Assembly: GCF_002162135.1 (NCBI RefSeq)
Contig: NZ_CP021382.1
Coordinates: forward strand, 992,001-1,056,000
Source of the DNA: Cellvibrio sp. PSBB006
GTDB lineage: Bacteria > Pseudomonadota > Gammaproteobacteria > Pseudomonadales > Cellvibrionaceae
Length of the DNA stretch: 64,000 bases
Direction of reading: 5' to 3'
Part shown: in pieces, positions 9,350 through 19,795 of the stretch
Layout of the letters: every line of letters begins with the position of its first letter
Numbering within the stretch: position 1 is the stretch's first letter
Notes under the pieces: model-generated
What the model was told of the DNA's origin: nothing
Seen by the model: the letters and a program-made list of their open reading frames with translations, nothing else
Databases searched by the model: none
Translations under genes and position numbers: made by a program

Positions 9350-11602
9350 ATGAACAGCCCTATTACCTCTTCACCAACCCAATCGCTTGATCTATCCATT
9401 CAGGGAATGAGCTGCGCATCCTGTGCCGGACGTGTTGAAAAAGCATTGCAAAACGCGGAAGGCGTCGTCAACGCAACGGTAAATTTGGCAACCGAAAAAG
9501 CCCATATTGATTTTATTCAGGGGGCTACGGCAGCAAGCGAATTAATTCATGCCGTTGAGGCGGCGGGTTATCACGCATCTCTGCCCGCTCCCGTTCCGGT
9601 TGCACAACACGAAAACAATAAACAACAGCAAACTGACCGCGAAGCGCGTGCGGTTGTTATTGCGGTGATCTTATCCTTGCCTCTCGTGGTGCCCATGGTG
9701 TTGTCCATTTTTGGTGTTCATTGGATGTTGCCGGGCTGGATTCAATTTTTCCTCGCAACGCCGGTGCAATTCTGGTTGGGTGCGCGTTTTTATCGCGCAG
9801 GCTGGAGCGCACTAAAAGCAAAAACCGGCAACATGGATTTATTGGTCGCGCTCGGTACCAGTGCCGGTTATGGACTGAGTGTGTACGAATTAATTCGCCA
9901 TACGGGCCACGCTGCCCATTATTATTTTGAAGCCTCAGCGGTGGTTATTACCCTGGTATTGTTGGGCAAATGGCTGGAGGGTCGCGCCAAGCGCCAAACC
10001 ACCGCCGCCATTCAAGCCTTGCAAGCATTACGCCCTGCTACAGCGCGCATTCGTTGTCATCAACAGGAAAAAGAAATTCCCATCGAACAAGTTCGAGTCA
10101 ACGACCTGATTATCGTCAAACCCGGCGAACGTATTCCGGTTGATGGCGTGGTTGTCGAAGGTAGCAGCCATGCCGATGAATCCCTGGTAACAGGTGAAAG
10201 CCTGCCGGTAACAAAACAGGTACACGATAAAGTGACCGGTGGCTCTATTAATGCCGAGGGATTGCTGGTTATCAAGACGCTGGCGGTCGGCACCGAAACG
10301 ACGCTCGCGCGCATCATTCGTTTGGTAGAGGATGCACAAATCGCCAAAGCACCGATTCAACGTTTGGTTGATAAAGTCAGCGCCGTATTTGTGCCTGTAG
10401 TTCTAATAATTGCCTTGAGTACGTTTATCGGTTGGTGGTGGTTCGGTGGCGATGTGCAGCAGGCCATCATCAACGCCGTCGCTGTGCTGGTAATTGCCTG
10501 CCCCTGTGCATTAGGGCTTGCAACACCTACCGCCATCATGGCGGGAACCGGTGTCGCAGCGCAGCAGGGAATTCTGATTAAAGATGCCGAAGCTCTGGAA
10601 GTCGCTCACCGCATTACAACCGTGTTATTCGATAAAACCGGCACGCTCACACAGGGTAAACCGGTGTTGGTCGAACATCTTGCGGTGAATCAGGATCAAC
10701 AATCTATCTTGCGTATTGCCGCAGCCGTGCAAGCAGGCAGCGAGCATCCCCTGGCGCGGGCCGTCATTGCCCTGGCCCAGCAACAACACCTGATTGCGCC
10801 CGCAAGCGAACAATCCAAAGCCCTGCCCGGCCGCGGCACCGCTGCCATTGTAGAGGGTGTTCAGTATTATCTTGGCAACACCCGTTTGATGGAGGAATTA
10901 TCAATTGATTTGTCTCCTTTGGCGGCGCAGGCAAGATTATTGGAAAGCCGGGGAAATACCATTTCCTGGTTGGCGCGTAACGGAAACGATGGCAAGCAAG
11001 AAGATAAACAATTGCTCGGTTTGTTAGCTTTTGGCGATCAGATTAAGCCCAGCGCAGCAGTAGCCATCAAACAATTACATCAGCGCGGCATCAATACCGT
11101 GATGATCACTGGTGACAACCAAGGCAGCGCCGATGCCGTCGCAAAGGCACTGGGAATTCAACAGGTTTTTGCCAATGTCTTGCCCGCCGACAAAGCCCAT
11201 GCGGTAGCTGAACTCAAACAACGATATGCATCGGTTGCCATGGTAGGTGATGGCATTAATGATGCACCGGCATTAGCCGCTGCAGATGTCGGTATCGCCA
11301 TGGCAACCGGAACGGATGTCGCTATGCACACTGCGGGCATTACATTAATGCGCGGTGATCCGGCGCTGGTTGTCGATGCCATTGATATTTCACAACGCAC
11401 TTATAACAAGATTCGCCAAAATTTATTCTGGGCGTTTATCTATAACCTGATTGGAATTCCACTCGCCGCTATGGGTTTTTTAAGCCCGATCATAGCCGGA
11501 GCAGCCATGGCGTTCAGCAGTGTCAGCGTGGTCATGAACGCATTGTTGTTGAAACGCTGGCGACCTCACACGAGAGATCAATCCGGGCATACCGATTCAT
11601 AA
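9350..11602 (+). CDS. copA: Copper-exporting P1B-type ATPase
   Basis: A P1B-1 ATPase of 750 residues from the ATG at 9350, which has GGAGG just upstream. An upstream in-frame TTG at 9281 falls in the -35 box of the promoter, so it cannot be the start. One N-terminal heavy-metal-associated domain carries [10 protein letters not shown], with Cys22 and Cys25 as the metal-binding pair. Eight transmembrane helices are expected. The actuator motif TGES, the CPC ion-site motif (Cys384-Pro-Cys386), the phosphorylated DKTGT (Asp428) and [10 protein letters not shown] are all intact. It pumps Cu(I) from cytoplasm to periplasm. Regulation by CueR is inferred from the promoter dyad. A bidirectional terminator follows directly. 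Confidence 0.95.
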   Translation: MNSPITSSPTQSLDLSIQGMSCASCAGRVEKALQNAEGVVNATVNLATEKAHIDFIQGATAASELIHAVEAAGYHASLPAPVPVAQHENNKQQQTDREARAVVIAVILSLPLVVPMVLSIFGVHWMLPGWIQFFLATPVQFWLGARFYRAGWSALKAKTGNMDLLVALGTSAGYGLSVYELIRHTGHAAHYYFEASAVVITLVLLGKWLEGRAKRQTTAAIQALQALRPATARIRCHQQEKEIPIEQVRVNDLIIVKPGERIPVDGVVVEGSSHADESLVTGESLPVTKQVHDKVTGGSINAEGLLVIKTLAVGTETTLARIIRLVEDAQIAKAPIQRLVDKVSAVFVPVVLIIALSTFIGWWWFGGDVQQAIINAVAVLVIACPCALGLATPTAIMAGTGVAAQQGILIKDAEALEVAHRITTVLFDKTGTLTQGKPVLVEHLAVNQDQQSILRIAAAVQAGSEHPLARAVIALAQQQHLIAPASEQSKALPGRGTAAIVEGVQYYLGNTRLMEELSIDLSPLAAQARLLESRGNTISWLARNGNDGKQEDKQLLGLLAFGDQIKPSAAVAIKQLHQRGINTVMITGDNQGSADAVAKALGIQQVFANVLPADKAHAVAELKQRYASVAMVGDGINDAPALAAADVGIAMATGTDVAMHTAGITLMRGDPALVVDAIDISQRTYNKIRQNLFWAFIYNLIGIPLAAMGFLSPIIAGAAMAFSSVSVVMNALLLKRWRPHTRDQSGHTDS

Positions 11603-11641
11603 AAAAACGCGCGCGGATAACACATCCGCGCGCGTTTTTTA
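11601..11641. terminator. Bidirectional terminator between copA and the CAP-domain gene
   Basis: An 11-bp GC-rich stem (CGCGCGCGGAT with ATCCGCGCGCG, loop AACAC) is flanked by seven A residues on the left and six T residues on the right. It starts in the copA stop codon region and lies 30 bp from the end of the convergent gene, so it can serve both. Confidence 0.92.
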
Positions 11642-11670
11642 TGAGGACAATTTATTTGATATCTACAAGA

Positions 11671-12657
11671 CTAACGACTTGTTCCGAAGCCCGCAGTCCA
11701 ATAAATCCGATAGGTCGAATTGGCAGAGTCCACTCTGGCCGCGCCCATATCCTGGAAGTTTGGATTCATGATGTTGGAGCAATGCCCTGCACTGTTTAAC
11801 CAACCGTTCACGGCCGTCTCAACCGTGCGGTAACCCGCACCGATATTTTCACCGGCGGTACGAAATTGGTAGCCCTCACGGCGCATACGATCAAATGGAG
11901 ACGAACCATCAGAACCTGTGTGGCTAAAGAAATTATTGGTTGCCATGTCTGTGGAATGAACGTGGCTAGCCTGCCCCAGGCGACAATCCCACCGCAATGC
12001 CGGTGCCGGGTTGTACCAGGTATTACCGCAACTGCGCCCCACCGCACGCGCTGCGTTGTGTGCATTGATCAACGCCAACTCGGTTTCATTCAATGAACAA
12101 TTGCCAACAATATCTGGCCCGGTGGTTTCATCCGGTGTAATCAGGCGCAGGTTGCGGTAATGGCTGTTGTTGGTTTTGCCAGCCGTGTCTTTATCGCTGA
12201 CGAATACCATTCGCAAATTATTGCCGGTGTAATACTGGCCAACCGGAATCTGAAAAGTTTGATATTGCCCCGGCAATGTATAGGTGCCCTGACTGGTCAT
12301 ACCGTATGGCTGAGAGCCATACAATTGAAAAAGATTATCCGGGCTGTAAGCCAGGGTTTCTTGCAACCCAATCGCGTGAATTTCTCCCTCTTCCGTGCTC
12401 ATGAAATCAAACGCCAATACCGTGTCTGGTGTGATGTTGTAGGTGGTGCTGGTGGCTCGCCAACGATTACCCGTGACGATCAGGTTTGCTCCATCCGCAA
12501 CCACCGTTCCGTTACGCGAATCCTGCCCTGGTATACCCACCGTGTTGCTGACATCAATCGCAATGGTTGCAGCACCTGCCGAAGCGGACAAACTTAGCGT
12601 AAGAGCCAAACTCAGTCCGCCAACACAACCGATCCACTGACGCAATACATTATTCAT
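11671..12657 (-). CDS. Secreted CAP-superfamily protein with N-terminal beta-sandwich domain
   Basis: A 328-residue exported protein. The signal peptide covers about residues 1-28 (GLSLALTLSLSASAGA). Residues ~30-185 form a beta-rich region that begins TIAIDVSNTVGIPGQDSRNG and resembles a carbohydrate-binding or jelly-roll module; I do not recognise its family. The C-terminal CAP/SCP domain (~195-328) shows LALINAHNAARAVGRSCG, SHVHSTDMATNNFFSHTG, AGENIGAG and CSNIMNPNFQDMGAA, which include the paired His and Glu residues of the CAP cavity. Bacterial CAP proteins have been linked to binding or proteolysis, but the activity is unknown here. Placement among plant-cell-wall enzymes suggests a role in substrate attachment or degradation. 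It is monocistronic with its own terminator. Confidence 0.85.
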   Translation of the reverse strand: MNNVLRQWIGCVGGLSLALTLSLSASAGAATIAIDVSNTVGIPGQDSRNGTVVADGANLIVTGNRWRATSTTYNITPDTVLAFDFMSTEEGEIHAIGLQETLAYSPDNLFQLYGSQPYGMTSQGTYTLPGQYQTFQIPVGQYYTGNNLRMVFVSDKDTAGKTNNSHYRNLRLITPDETTGPDIVGNCSLNETELALINAHNAARAVGRSCGNTWYNPAPALRWDCRLGQASHVHSTDMATNNFFSHTGSDGSSPFDRMRREGYQFRTAGENIGAGYRTVETAVNGWLNSAGHCSNIMNPNFQDMGAARVDSANSTYRIYWTAGFGTSR

Positions 12658-13072
12658 AAACAGCCCCTGTACATATTGATAGACGGCTGAGTGTATAGAG
12701 CAATCTGAAAAAGCCGGTGTGATGCTGTTCTGGTTTGTTAACTTTCGACACCCAAATCAGCGAGTTAAATAGCCGATAGGGATTTTCAAGTCAGGTTTAA
12801 CCGGCTCGTTTGTTTTTATTTCTTAATGTTTTTTAGCCTGCAAAACATTTTGTCGCTTTTTTCAGTGTTTCACGTCGTACTTTACCGCACAGGGAAAAAC
12901 CTGGCTCTTTTCGTTTGCCAATGATGGCCTTTTGTTCCATTATTCCGGCCACCTGTATACTTGTATTCAAGCAGGCGTTCATAAGCGGATGATACGCGCG
13001 GCGCTGTTAAACTTGCCCTCAGTCGACGCTGATCATCTATCCAGCGATAAAAATAAAATGGAGATTACCCCT
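12658..13072. other. Intergenic region between divergent CAP and CE15 genes
   Basis: This 415-bp region should contain both divergent promoters. It is AT-rich with several T runs around 12810-12865, but no operator that I can name. An open frame extends the CE15 gene upstream to 12932, yet it encodes no signal peptide until the ATG at 13073 and is regarded as leader. Confidence 0.5.
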
Positions 13073-14992
13073 ATGAGCATCCAGCAGGTTGTCGTTCTAT
13101 TCAAAAACCCTCTATCGTTATTTATCAGTTTTCTTCTCACCCTGACAGTGAGCACAGGAGCCTGTGCGCAAGGCAACAGTATTGAAGTACGCATGCAAGG
13201 AACGGCCGGGTCAGAGTCTGTGTCATTACAAGTTGGCGGCACCACCGTTAATACCTGGACACTCAGTACGTCCATGGCGAGTTATACCGCTACGATCAAT
13301 TTATCCGGTGAAATTCGGGTAGTCTTTACCAACGATGCCAGCGGCCGCGACGTGCGCGTGGATTACATCAGCGTTAACGGCTCGACCCGCCAGGCGGAAG
13401 ATCAACAAACCAATACCGGTTCTTACAACGGTGGCTGCGGTCTGGGTAGCTACAGCGAGTGGATGTATTGCGGCGGATACATTTCGTTCGGCACTGTTGG
13501 TGCGCCAGCAAGTTCATCGGCTACATCGGTTTCATCCACAGCATCGAGTGCCTGCGTCAGTACCGGTCAGCAATGCAATTGGTATGGGACGAATTATCCT
13601 TTGTGCGTTACGACACAAAGTGGTTGGGGCTGGGAAAACCAGCAAAGCTGCATCTCACGCACAACCTGCAACAGCCAACCGTCGCCCTATGGCATCGTCG
13701 GCAATAGTACCTGTCCGTCGAGTGCATCCAGCAGTTCTGTGGCGTCAAGCCAACCGGGCAGTTCATCCGTTGCGCCCAGCTCTTCGGTCGCATCCAGTTC
13801 ATCCAGCAGTTCGCAATCCGATCCGTTGGAACCTGCGGGCGTCGAGAATTCCGGTGCAGGGTGTTTTGTACCTGGCTTACCGAGTTACGCTAACCTGACA
13901 GCAAACGCTGCACTTCCCGATCCATTCCGCTCGTTGGATGGCTCGCGCATTGGCAGCCGCTACGATTGGACCTGTCGCCGCGCAGAAGTCAGCAAGCAAG
14001 CGCAATTTTATGAGCTGGGTGAAAAACCTGATCCGTCCACGGCTAACGTTACGGCCTCCGCCAGCGGTTCCAGCATCACCGTGAATGTTCAGGCGAACGG
14101 CCAATCCATTTCGTTTAACGCCAGCATCCAGTTACCTACAACCGGCAGCGCGCCCTACCCTGCGGTAATCGGTATCGGCGGTTCCAACCTGAATAATTCT
14201 GCGTTGCTCAGCCGCGGTGTGGCGGTGATTAATTTCCCCAACAATGACATTGCCGAACAAACCAATGGCAGTTCGCGCGGGCGCGGCAAGTTCTACACGC
14301 TCTACGGCAGCAACCATGGTGCGGGTGCGATGACGGCATGGGCCTGGGGCGTGAGCCGTTTGATTGATGCACTGGAAAAAACACCGGGCGCAAATATCGA
14401 TGCGGAGCGTTTAGGTGTGACCGGCTGTTCACGCAATGGCAAAGGCGCATTGATTGTGGGTGCGTTGGATGAGCGTATTTTGTTGACCATTCCGCAAGAA
14501 AGCGGCTCCGGCGGCTCAGCCGCCTGGCGTGTATCCGATGCGCAACGTTCAGCGGGACAAAATGTGCAAACCCTCAGCCAGATCGTGACCGAGAATGTAT
14601 GGTTCAGAAGCTCCTTCTCACAATTCTCTTCCACGGCAACCCGTCTACCGTTTGATCATCACCAGGTGATGGGACTCGTTGCGCCACGCGCGTTGCTGGT
14701 GATTGAAAATACCGATATGGAATGGCTGGGCAACGTCAGTACCTACACGGCTTCTGTCGTAGCGAGGGAAATCTGGACCGGTTTGGGTATTGCGGATCGC
14801 ATGGGTGTATCGCAAGTTGGCGGACATCAACACTGTTCATTCCCATCTTCGCAACAGCCGGAAGTGAACGCCTTTGTGGATAAATTCCTGATAGGCACAG
14901 GCAACGGCAATACCAATGTGGTGCGTACCGATGGCAACTTCAGTGTGGATCGCGCGCGCTGGATTAATTGGACTACGCCGAATTTACAGTAA
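13073..14992 (+). CDS. Trimodular CE15 glucuronoyl esterase (CBM60-like, CBM10, CE15)
   Basis: A 639-residue secreted esterase from the ATG at 13073, which has GGAG 9 bases upstream and opens a signal peptide ending near ACAQG. Residues ~35-120 form a CBM60-like xylan-binding domain ([20 protein letters not shown]). Residues ~160-210 are a canonical CBM10 with [11 protein letters not shown] and [11 protein letters not shown] poly-serine linker follows. The CE15 domain fills the C-terminal ~380 residues, with catalytic Ser453 in GCSRNGKG and the histidine in GGHQHC (585 or 587). CE15 enzymes cleave esters between 4-O-methyl-glucuronic acid of xylan and lignin alcohols. The module set points to hemicellulose targeting. 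A terminator follows the stop codon closely. Confidence 0.92.
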   Translation: MSIQQVVVLFKNPLSLFISFLLTLTVSTGACAQGNSIEVRMQGTAGSESVSLQVGGTTVNTWTLSTSMASYTATINLSGEIRVVFTNDASGRDVRVDYISVNGSTRQAEDQQTNTGSYNGGCGLGSYSEWMYCGGYISFGTVGAPASSSATSVSSTASSACVSTGQQCNWYGTNYPLCVTTQSGWGWENQQSCISRTTCNSQPSPYGIVGNSTCPSSASSSSVASSQPGSSSVAPSSSVASSSSSSSQSDPLEPAGVENSGAGCFVPGLPSYANLTANAALPDPFRSLDGSRIGSRYDWTCRRAEVSKQAQFYELGEKPDPSTANVTASASGSSITVNVQANGQSISFNASIQLPTTGSAPYPAVIGIGGSNLNNSALLSRGVAVINFPNNDIAEQTNGSSRGRGKFYTLYGSNHGAGAMTAWAWGVSRLIDALEKTPGANIDAERLGVTGCSRNGKGALIVGALDERILLTIPQESGSGGSAAWRVSDAQRSAGQNVQTLSQIVTENVWFRSSFSQFSSTATRLPFDHHQVMGLVAPRALLVIENTDMEWLGNVSTYTASVVAREIWTGLGIADRMGVSQVGGHQHCSFPSSQQPEVNAFVDKFLIGTGNGNTNVVRTDGNFSVDRARWINWTTPNLQ

Positions 14993-15004
14993 CACGATGA
15001 AGTG

Positions 15005-15036
15005 AAAAAGCCGGTGCTTACCGCCGGCTTTTTTAT
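15005..15036. terminator. Bidirectional terminator between CE15 and DUF418 genes
   Basis: GCCGG and CCGGC arms around TGCTTACCG-type loop sequence, with AAAAA on the left and TTTTTT on the right. It lies 13 bp after the CE15 stop and 9 bp from the end of the convergent gene. Confidence 0.85.
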
Positions 15037-15044
15037 AGGGATGA

Positions 15045-16214
15045 TCAATTCGTACGGACAGAATTAAATCCAATAAACGTCAGCTTCCGCCATACCCATT
15101 CAAGTGGCCCGTAACGGAAATTCCTCAACCAAAACCATGCCAACACCATTTGAATTAACCAGCAGGCAACGCCGAGTAATAAACTGGGGACTTGTCCCAT
15201 AAAGCTATAAGCCGCCAAGCCGAAACCGTAATAAACCGGTACAAACACCAGGCTTTGCGCAATATAAAACGTTAAGGTTAAGCGACCGGCTGGTGCAAAA
15301 CACATCAGTAGTCGGCGAGAAAAAGTGGCATTAAACAACAGGGTAAACAGGAAAACACCGGCGGCTATAAGCGCAAGGTTTTCGTAGTAGGTAAATACCT
15401 GACCTGCAGCCCAGCGCGGCATACCATCTGGGGCAAGATTGATCACGCCGCCCTTGAGCGCCCATAAAACAAGATAGCTGGCCACGGCCGCCATTAGATA
15501 AATCATCAGCCGTGTTGCCTTGAAATCAGTCTTCTCGAAAAATCCGCTTCTGCCCAACACGGCCCCGACAAACATCAAACCGATAATATTCCACAAGCGA
15601 CCAGTTTCGAGAAAGAAAGCCCATTTACCCCATTGCCCTTCCATCAGGTTATGACGCAACAGGCCGGGCAGATCTGCATGAGCAAAGACCTCAAAATTAG
15701 CCATCATCAAACCGGGAAATCTCGGTCCCGGATAAGACCACTCGGGCACGATGCTATACAAGATAATTAAAATGATCTGCGGGATCTGAATCAGAAAAAA
15801 TGCGGAAAACCCTATCAACCAGCGGGTGGAAAGATGGTGGCTCAGCACCAGTAAAAATCCGCACAGCGCCAGCAACTGCAAAATATCCCCGGCATATAAC
15901 AAACTGTGTAAATACCCGAACACCAACAACACGGTGAGACGCCAACAAAAACGTAACCGGAAATCCTGCCCGCGACGCTGGTAATTATCCAGAATAATAA
16001 AAAACGATAAACCGAACAGCAGTGCAAACAGACCGTAGGCTTTGCCGCCGAACAGGAAAAAGATCAGGTTATGCACCCAACCCGGCTCCGGCTTGTACCA
16101 GTAGAGTTCAAAGTATTCCACCATGTGCACAATATAGAGCCCCATCAAGGCAAAACCGCGCAGGGAGTCGGCAAGCACAATACGGGGGCGCATGGGAGTA
16201 AGGGTTTGCGTCAT
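15045..16214 (-). CDS. DUF418 (YeiB-type) multi-pass membrane protein
   Basis: A 389-residue polytopic membrane protein with roughly ten hydrophobic segments. The N-terminal stretch RIVLADSLRGFALMGLYIVH and the GKAYGLFALLFGLSFFI segment match the YeiB/DUF418 family, related to acyltransferase-3-like membrane proteins. The C-terminal DUF418 region contains LTFYIAQSLVFVPVYYGFGL and ends in FRYGPLEWVWRKLTF, a typical family closing motif. The biochemical role of the family is not established. The start at 16214 was kept; Met8 (MRPRIVLAD) is a credible alternative. It is flanked by terminators on both sides (15005-15036 and 16276-16311), so it is its own unit. Confidence 0.85.
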   Translation of the reverse strand: MTQTLTPMRPRIVLADSLRGFALMGLYIVHMVEYFELYWYKPEPGWVHNLIFFLFGGKAYGLFALLFGLSFFIILDNYQRRGQDFRLRFCWRLTVLLVFGYLHSLLYAGDILQLLALCGFLLVLSHHLSTRWLIGFSAFFLIQIPQIILIILYSIVPEWSYPGPRFPGLMMANFEVFAHADLPGLLRHNLMEGQWGKWAFFLETGRLWNIIGLMFVGAVLGRSGFFEKTDFKATRLMIYLMAAVASYLVLWALKGGVINLAPDGMPRWAAGQVFTYYENLALIAAGVFLFTLLFNATFSRRLLMCFAPAGRLTLTFYIAQSLVFVPVYYGFGLAAYSFMGQVPSLLLGVACWLIQMVLAWFWLRNFRYGPLEWVWRKLTFIGFNSVRTN

Positions 16215-16275
16215 TTGTTTTGTCCGCAGTAGACTAAATCACATTACCATAGCCTATCGCTCACTCGGATGGAAA

Positions 16276-16311
16276 GCAAAAAAGCCTCGAACACACGGTC
16301 TGTGTCGAGGC
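16276..16311 (-). terminator. Terminator at the end of the susC-susD-GH32 operon
   Basis: On the minus strand a stem of about 10 bp (GCCTCGACAC with GTGTTCGAGGC, one bulged base) is followed by TTTTTTGC. It lies 32 bp beyond the GH32 stop codon and 62 bp upstream of the DUF418 gene, separating the two. Confidence 0.85.
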
Positions 16312-16342
16312 GTAGAAAGTTTTACAGTAACACCCAACCAAA

Positions 16343-17956
16343 TTACTTTATCCAGAGTGGTTCAATACCGTATCCAACAGCCGATTTGAGCAATACCGTA
16401 TCATCCGTTTCCAGTAGAACTCGCTGATAGGGTGACTCCGGAAATAACAAACTGGTGAATACGGTTTGTCCATTGTTTACAAAGATCTCTATGGACGATT
16501 CGTCAACAAAAAAATCCATGGTGAACATCCCAACATCGTCCACTAACGGTGCCAGCTGTATTTGGCTAAACATCGAATCAAAATCGACGATACCGGAAGC
16601 TGAACGATCTAGCTGAAATTGCTTTTTATTTCGATCAATAGTGAAAATCAATCTATCCTTATCATTCTCGACGATTACACGCAGCACCTTAGCCTTCTGT
16701 AGATCCACACTTAATGTCGTGCGTTGAGTAACAGTGTCCAGCCCCAAAGCTTTGGTTACATCCAAATGCTTTTTAACTACCAGATTTTCGTTGGATTCGA
16801 GTAATTCATGCTGATTCTCGATTTCCGCTACTGGTACAGAATAAACACGATATCCCTGTTTGGCCTTCACCAATTGCAATTCCCGGGGAATAGTCATTGC
16901 ACCGCGCCAGCGGTTTGTCGGCAACTTGTTCGCATACTGCCAGTTATTCATCCAGCCAATAAAAAGCTTTCGCTCATCAGTCGCGGGAACATCTGCCCAA
17001 GTTACACCTGCATAGTTATCGGTACCGTAGTCCAACCAAATGCCATCCTTGATCAATTCTGGCGAAGTATCTACATCACTGGCAAGCAACTCTGAAAACC
17101 CGGTTTCAAGGACAAATTCCTTGCCATCGAAATCGCCTACAAAATATTGGGTTCCCGACCCCCCATTCGGGCCGCCGGGATTAATACTTACCAGTAATAC
17201 ATACTTTTCCTCATCAGTACCTTTGACTTTCATTTTTATCAAGTCAGGGCATTCCCATACACCACCATGACCACCAATACCTTGCCCAAAATCACTTTCA
17301 TGTGTCCAATTTTTAAGATTTTTGGACGAATAAAAGCTAATCCGATCCTTTACTGCCAGCGTCATAATCCATTTTTTACCCGGCTCGTACCAACTAACTT
17401 TGGGATCGCGAAAGTCAGGAATGTCGGGGCTGGTTAACACTGGATTACCCTCATACTTCGTCCAGCTACGCCCCTTATCTAAACTATAGGCAAGCCCCTG
17501 GGTTTGGTAGGTTTTCTGCTTCAGATTCTCAGCCAGATGATCGTGATAAGTAAAGATTGCTACCATAGGTGGATTCTTTGTTGTGCCGAACCCACTGGTA
17601 TTTTTCCAATCAATCACAGCACTGCCTGAAAAAATTGCGCCATGATTATCGGGAAACAATGCAATCGGCAATTCCTCCCAATTAAGCATGTTTTTACTTA
17701 CAGCATGCCCCCAATGCATAGGCCCCCAAATATTATTATAGGGATTGTATTGATAAAAAAGGTGATATTCACCCTCGTAGTACACCATACCGTTAGGGTC
17801 ATTCATCCACTGTTGGTGGGGTGAATAGTGAAACTGGGGGCGGTGCTTCTCGTGGTATATCTCTTCAGCTACAACCGTCATCGCGGATGTAATTAACGTT
17901 AGCGAAATCGACAGCAGAAGAAACTTTTGGCCCACAGATAATTTATTTCTTTTCAT
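16343..17956 (-). CDS. GH32 fructan hydrolase (levanase/inulinase/invertase type)
   Basis: A 537-residue exported GH32 enzyme with a signal peptide at about 1-30. The five-bladed propeller carries the three acidic hallmarks: nucleophile Asp53 in WMNDPNG, transition-state Asp184 in FRDPK, and acid/base Glu235 in WECPD. A C-terminal beta-sandwich from about residue 385 includes the SIEIFVNNGQTVFTS motif. It should release fructose from inulin, levan, fructo-oligosaccharides or sucrose; the exact preference cannot be read. No lipobox is seen, so a periplasmic or secreted location is likely. It is the third gene of the susC-susD-GH32 operon, 68 bp after susD, with a leader AATGAGG ribosome-binding site shared with other genes of the locus. 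Confidence 0.95.
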   Translation of the reverse strand: MKRNKLSVGQKFLLLSISLTLITSAMTVVAEEIYHEKHRPQFHYSPHQQWMNDPNGMVYYEGEYHLFYQYNPYNNIWGPMHWGHAVSKNMLNWEELPIALFPDNHGAIFSGSAVIDWKNTSGFGTTKNPPMVAIFTYHDHLAENLKQKTYQTQGLAYSLDKGRSWTKYEGNPVLTSPDIPDFRDPKVSWYEPGKKWIMTLAVKDRISFYSSKNLKNWTHESDFGQGIGGHGGVWECPDLIKMKVKGTDEEKYVLLVSINPGGPNGGSGTQYFVGDFDGKEFVLETGFSELLASDVDTSPELIKDGIWLDYGTDNYAGVTWADVPATDERKLFIGWMNNWQYANKLPTNRWRGAMTIPRELQLVKAKQGYRVYSVPVAEIENQHELLESNENLVVKKHLDVTKALGLDTVTQRTTLSVDLQKAKVLRVIVENDKDRLIFTIDRNKKQFQLDRSASGIVDFDSMFSQIQLAPLVDDVGMFTMDFFVDESSIEIFVNNGQTVFTSLLFPESPYQRVLLETDDTVLLKSAVGYGIEPLWIK

Positions 17957-18024
17957 GGGTAAACCTCATTATCTAAATTAAACCTTGCGCTTGGTTGCTG
18001 AACAACCAGCTCAATGGACAAATA

Positions 18025-19746
18025 TCAATATCCAGACAACTGTTGGTATAACCCCCCGCTCAAATTAATTTGTAATTGCGGAATAGGCAAATATTCATCC
18101 CGTCCTTTAGTAAATTCTGCTTCAATTAAATACTCTTTACGAGTACGTTCAACAGCGAGATATTCATCAATGGTTTCTTTGGCTATCCCCCAGCGAACCA
18201 AATCAAAAAAGCGATGCCCCTCGAGACCCAGTTCTAAACGACGTTCCATCCGCAGTGCTATTCTCGCCTCTTCCTGTGTCGCAAATCCAGAATAAACACC
18301 GATATTGTAGTTACTGGCATTGTTAAGCATACCGGTACTGTTTGCCGCACGGGTTCTGATTCGATTAATGATCGGTAGCGCCTCATCTTCACGGCCTAAT
18401 TCAATCAAGGCTTCCGCTTTCCATAAAAGTACATCGGAAAAACGTACTAATACAGTGTTCATCGAAAAAACTGGAAATGGACCATTCTGGAAACGACAGT
18501 CACAGTCAGGATGTTCCAGCTCTTTCATCGAAATAAAGTTTCCATAAATAGCGGGTGCACGCGCCCAGGCATTGGCGTTGTCAATCGTCAGAGCAGGATC
18601 GTACTTAAAGGGCTTCCCCTGCATGGCGACTGTGTGGTCGAGACGTGGATCAACTGTGTCATCGGCAACCACGTAATTGACATCGTTATAGCTATCAAAT
18701 AAAGGCAGGCCTTGTTCACCGGTTTTAAATGCATTGACGAAATTTTCAGTTGGCACATGGAATCCACAACAACCAAAGCCACCCTGCAAGGGTGCGTTCA
18801 GGGCCGACGCCCAGGAACCACGCCCGTCAGGTGATCCATCATTCATGGAACGCTGTATCGCAAATACTGATTCTTCACTATTCTCAAACTCATGCATAAA
18901 ATTGTAGCCAAAGTTATCGAGTAAATCGTACCTATTCTCCTGCTCAATCTCGTCGACCAAGGTTACAACCTCCTCAAGCTTGGCCTGATTGATATTTACG
19001 ACATTATTAAAGTCGTCCTGCTCGTAGGCTTGATATAACAAAGTTTTTGCCAGATACGCTTTGGCACTCAATTGATTGGCACGGCCTATTTCAGGCTGCT
19101 CAACAGGAAGGTTAACCGCTGCAAAACGAAAGTCTTCAGCAATTTTGTCCCACAACTGCTGATCAGTTAAATCCATATTAGAGGTAGCCTTAATCTCATC
19201 TGCTGTCATAGTTTCATCAATATACGGAACTCTCTTATGATGGATTTTTAAGTCAAAATAGAAAATCGCACGAATAAACCTCAACTCCGCCTCACGAATG
19301 CTCTTATTGGGATAATCCATCTCAGTCACATTGGCAATAGCCTTTAGCGCAGTATTCGCACGCGCTATACCGGTATAGTTGCGTACCCATTTTTTATTGT
19401 TTAAATCCACGAAATCTGGAGGATAAGATTCCATATCCGGAATAATCGCGGTATAAACAGACAGCGCGTGATAAGCAAAAATATCACCTGGGCCATTGCC
19501 GCCTTTGTGCGCATCCCCTGCACGCAAATCGCCAGTGGGCCATAAAAAGTTAGGTGCGGTATAATGATCATTACCCAAATAGGAGTATGAAGCCGTCACC
19601 AAACCATCGAGATTTTCCTTGCTGGTAATTTGCTCCTCACTCAAGGTGCCTTTTTGATTCTTGCTAAGATCATCACTCCCGCAACTAATCAACGCCGGTA
19701 ACGATATCAGTGTTGTCATAAATAGAGCTAGCATATTTATTTTCAT
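18025..19746 (-). CDS. RagB/SusD-family outer-membrane glycan-binding lipoprotein
   Basis: A 573-residue lipoprotein with signal peptide ending in LISC (lipidated Cys22). Family features are the N-terminal segment DGLVTASYSYLGNDHY, the TPR-like helices (ARANTALKAI, RFIRAIFYFDLKIHH) and the C-terminal SusD block VLLWKAEALIELGREDEALP, INRIRTRA and EGHRFFDLVRWG. It ends with the usual EYLPIPQLQINLSGGLYQQ. SusD proteins cap a SusC TonB-dependent channel and capture oligosaccharides. SusD is characteristic of Bacteroidota and rare elsewhere, so its presence in this gammaproteobacterial context is notable. The gene is 49 bp after susC and 68 bp before GH32 in one operon. Target fructan is inferred from neighbours. 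Confidence 0.95.
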   Translation of the reverse strand: MKINMLALFMTTLISLPALISCGSDDLSKNQKGTLSEEQITSKENLDGLVTASYSYLGNDHYTAPNFLWPTGDLRAGDAHKGGNGPGDIFAYHALSVYTAIIPDMESYPPDFVDLNNKKWVRNYTGIARANTALKAIANVTEMDYPNKSIREAELRFIRAIFYFDLKIHHKRVPYIDETMTADEIKATSNMDLTDQQLWDKIAEDFRFAAVNLPVEQPEIGRANQLSAKAYLAKTLLYQAYEQDDFNNVVNINQAKLEEVVTLVDEIEQENRYDLLDNFGYNFMHEFENSEESVFAIQRSMNDGSPDGRGSWASALNAPLQGGFGCCGFHVPTENFVNAFKTGEQGLPLFDSYNDVNYVVADDTVDPRLDHTVAMQGKPFKYDPALTIDNANAWARAPAIYGNFISMKELEHPDCDCRFQNGPFPVFSMNTVLVRFSDVLLWKAEALIELGREDEALPIINRIRTRAANSTGMLNNASNYNIGVYSGFATQEEARIALRMERRLELGLEGHRFFDLVRWGIAKETIDEYLAVERTRKEYLIEAEFTKGRDEYLPIPQLQINLSGGLYQQLSGY

Positions 19747-19795
19747 GTTGTGTATCCTTTAAATTCGCGTCTATATTTATCAATTTATTGGGCGA

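Noticed and set aside
12932..13072. Upstream extension of the CE15 protein
   Set aside because: The added 47 residues precede a good ribosome-binding site and a signal peptide at 13073 and would bury that signal peptide.
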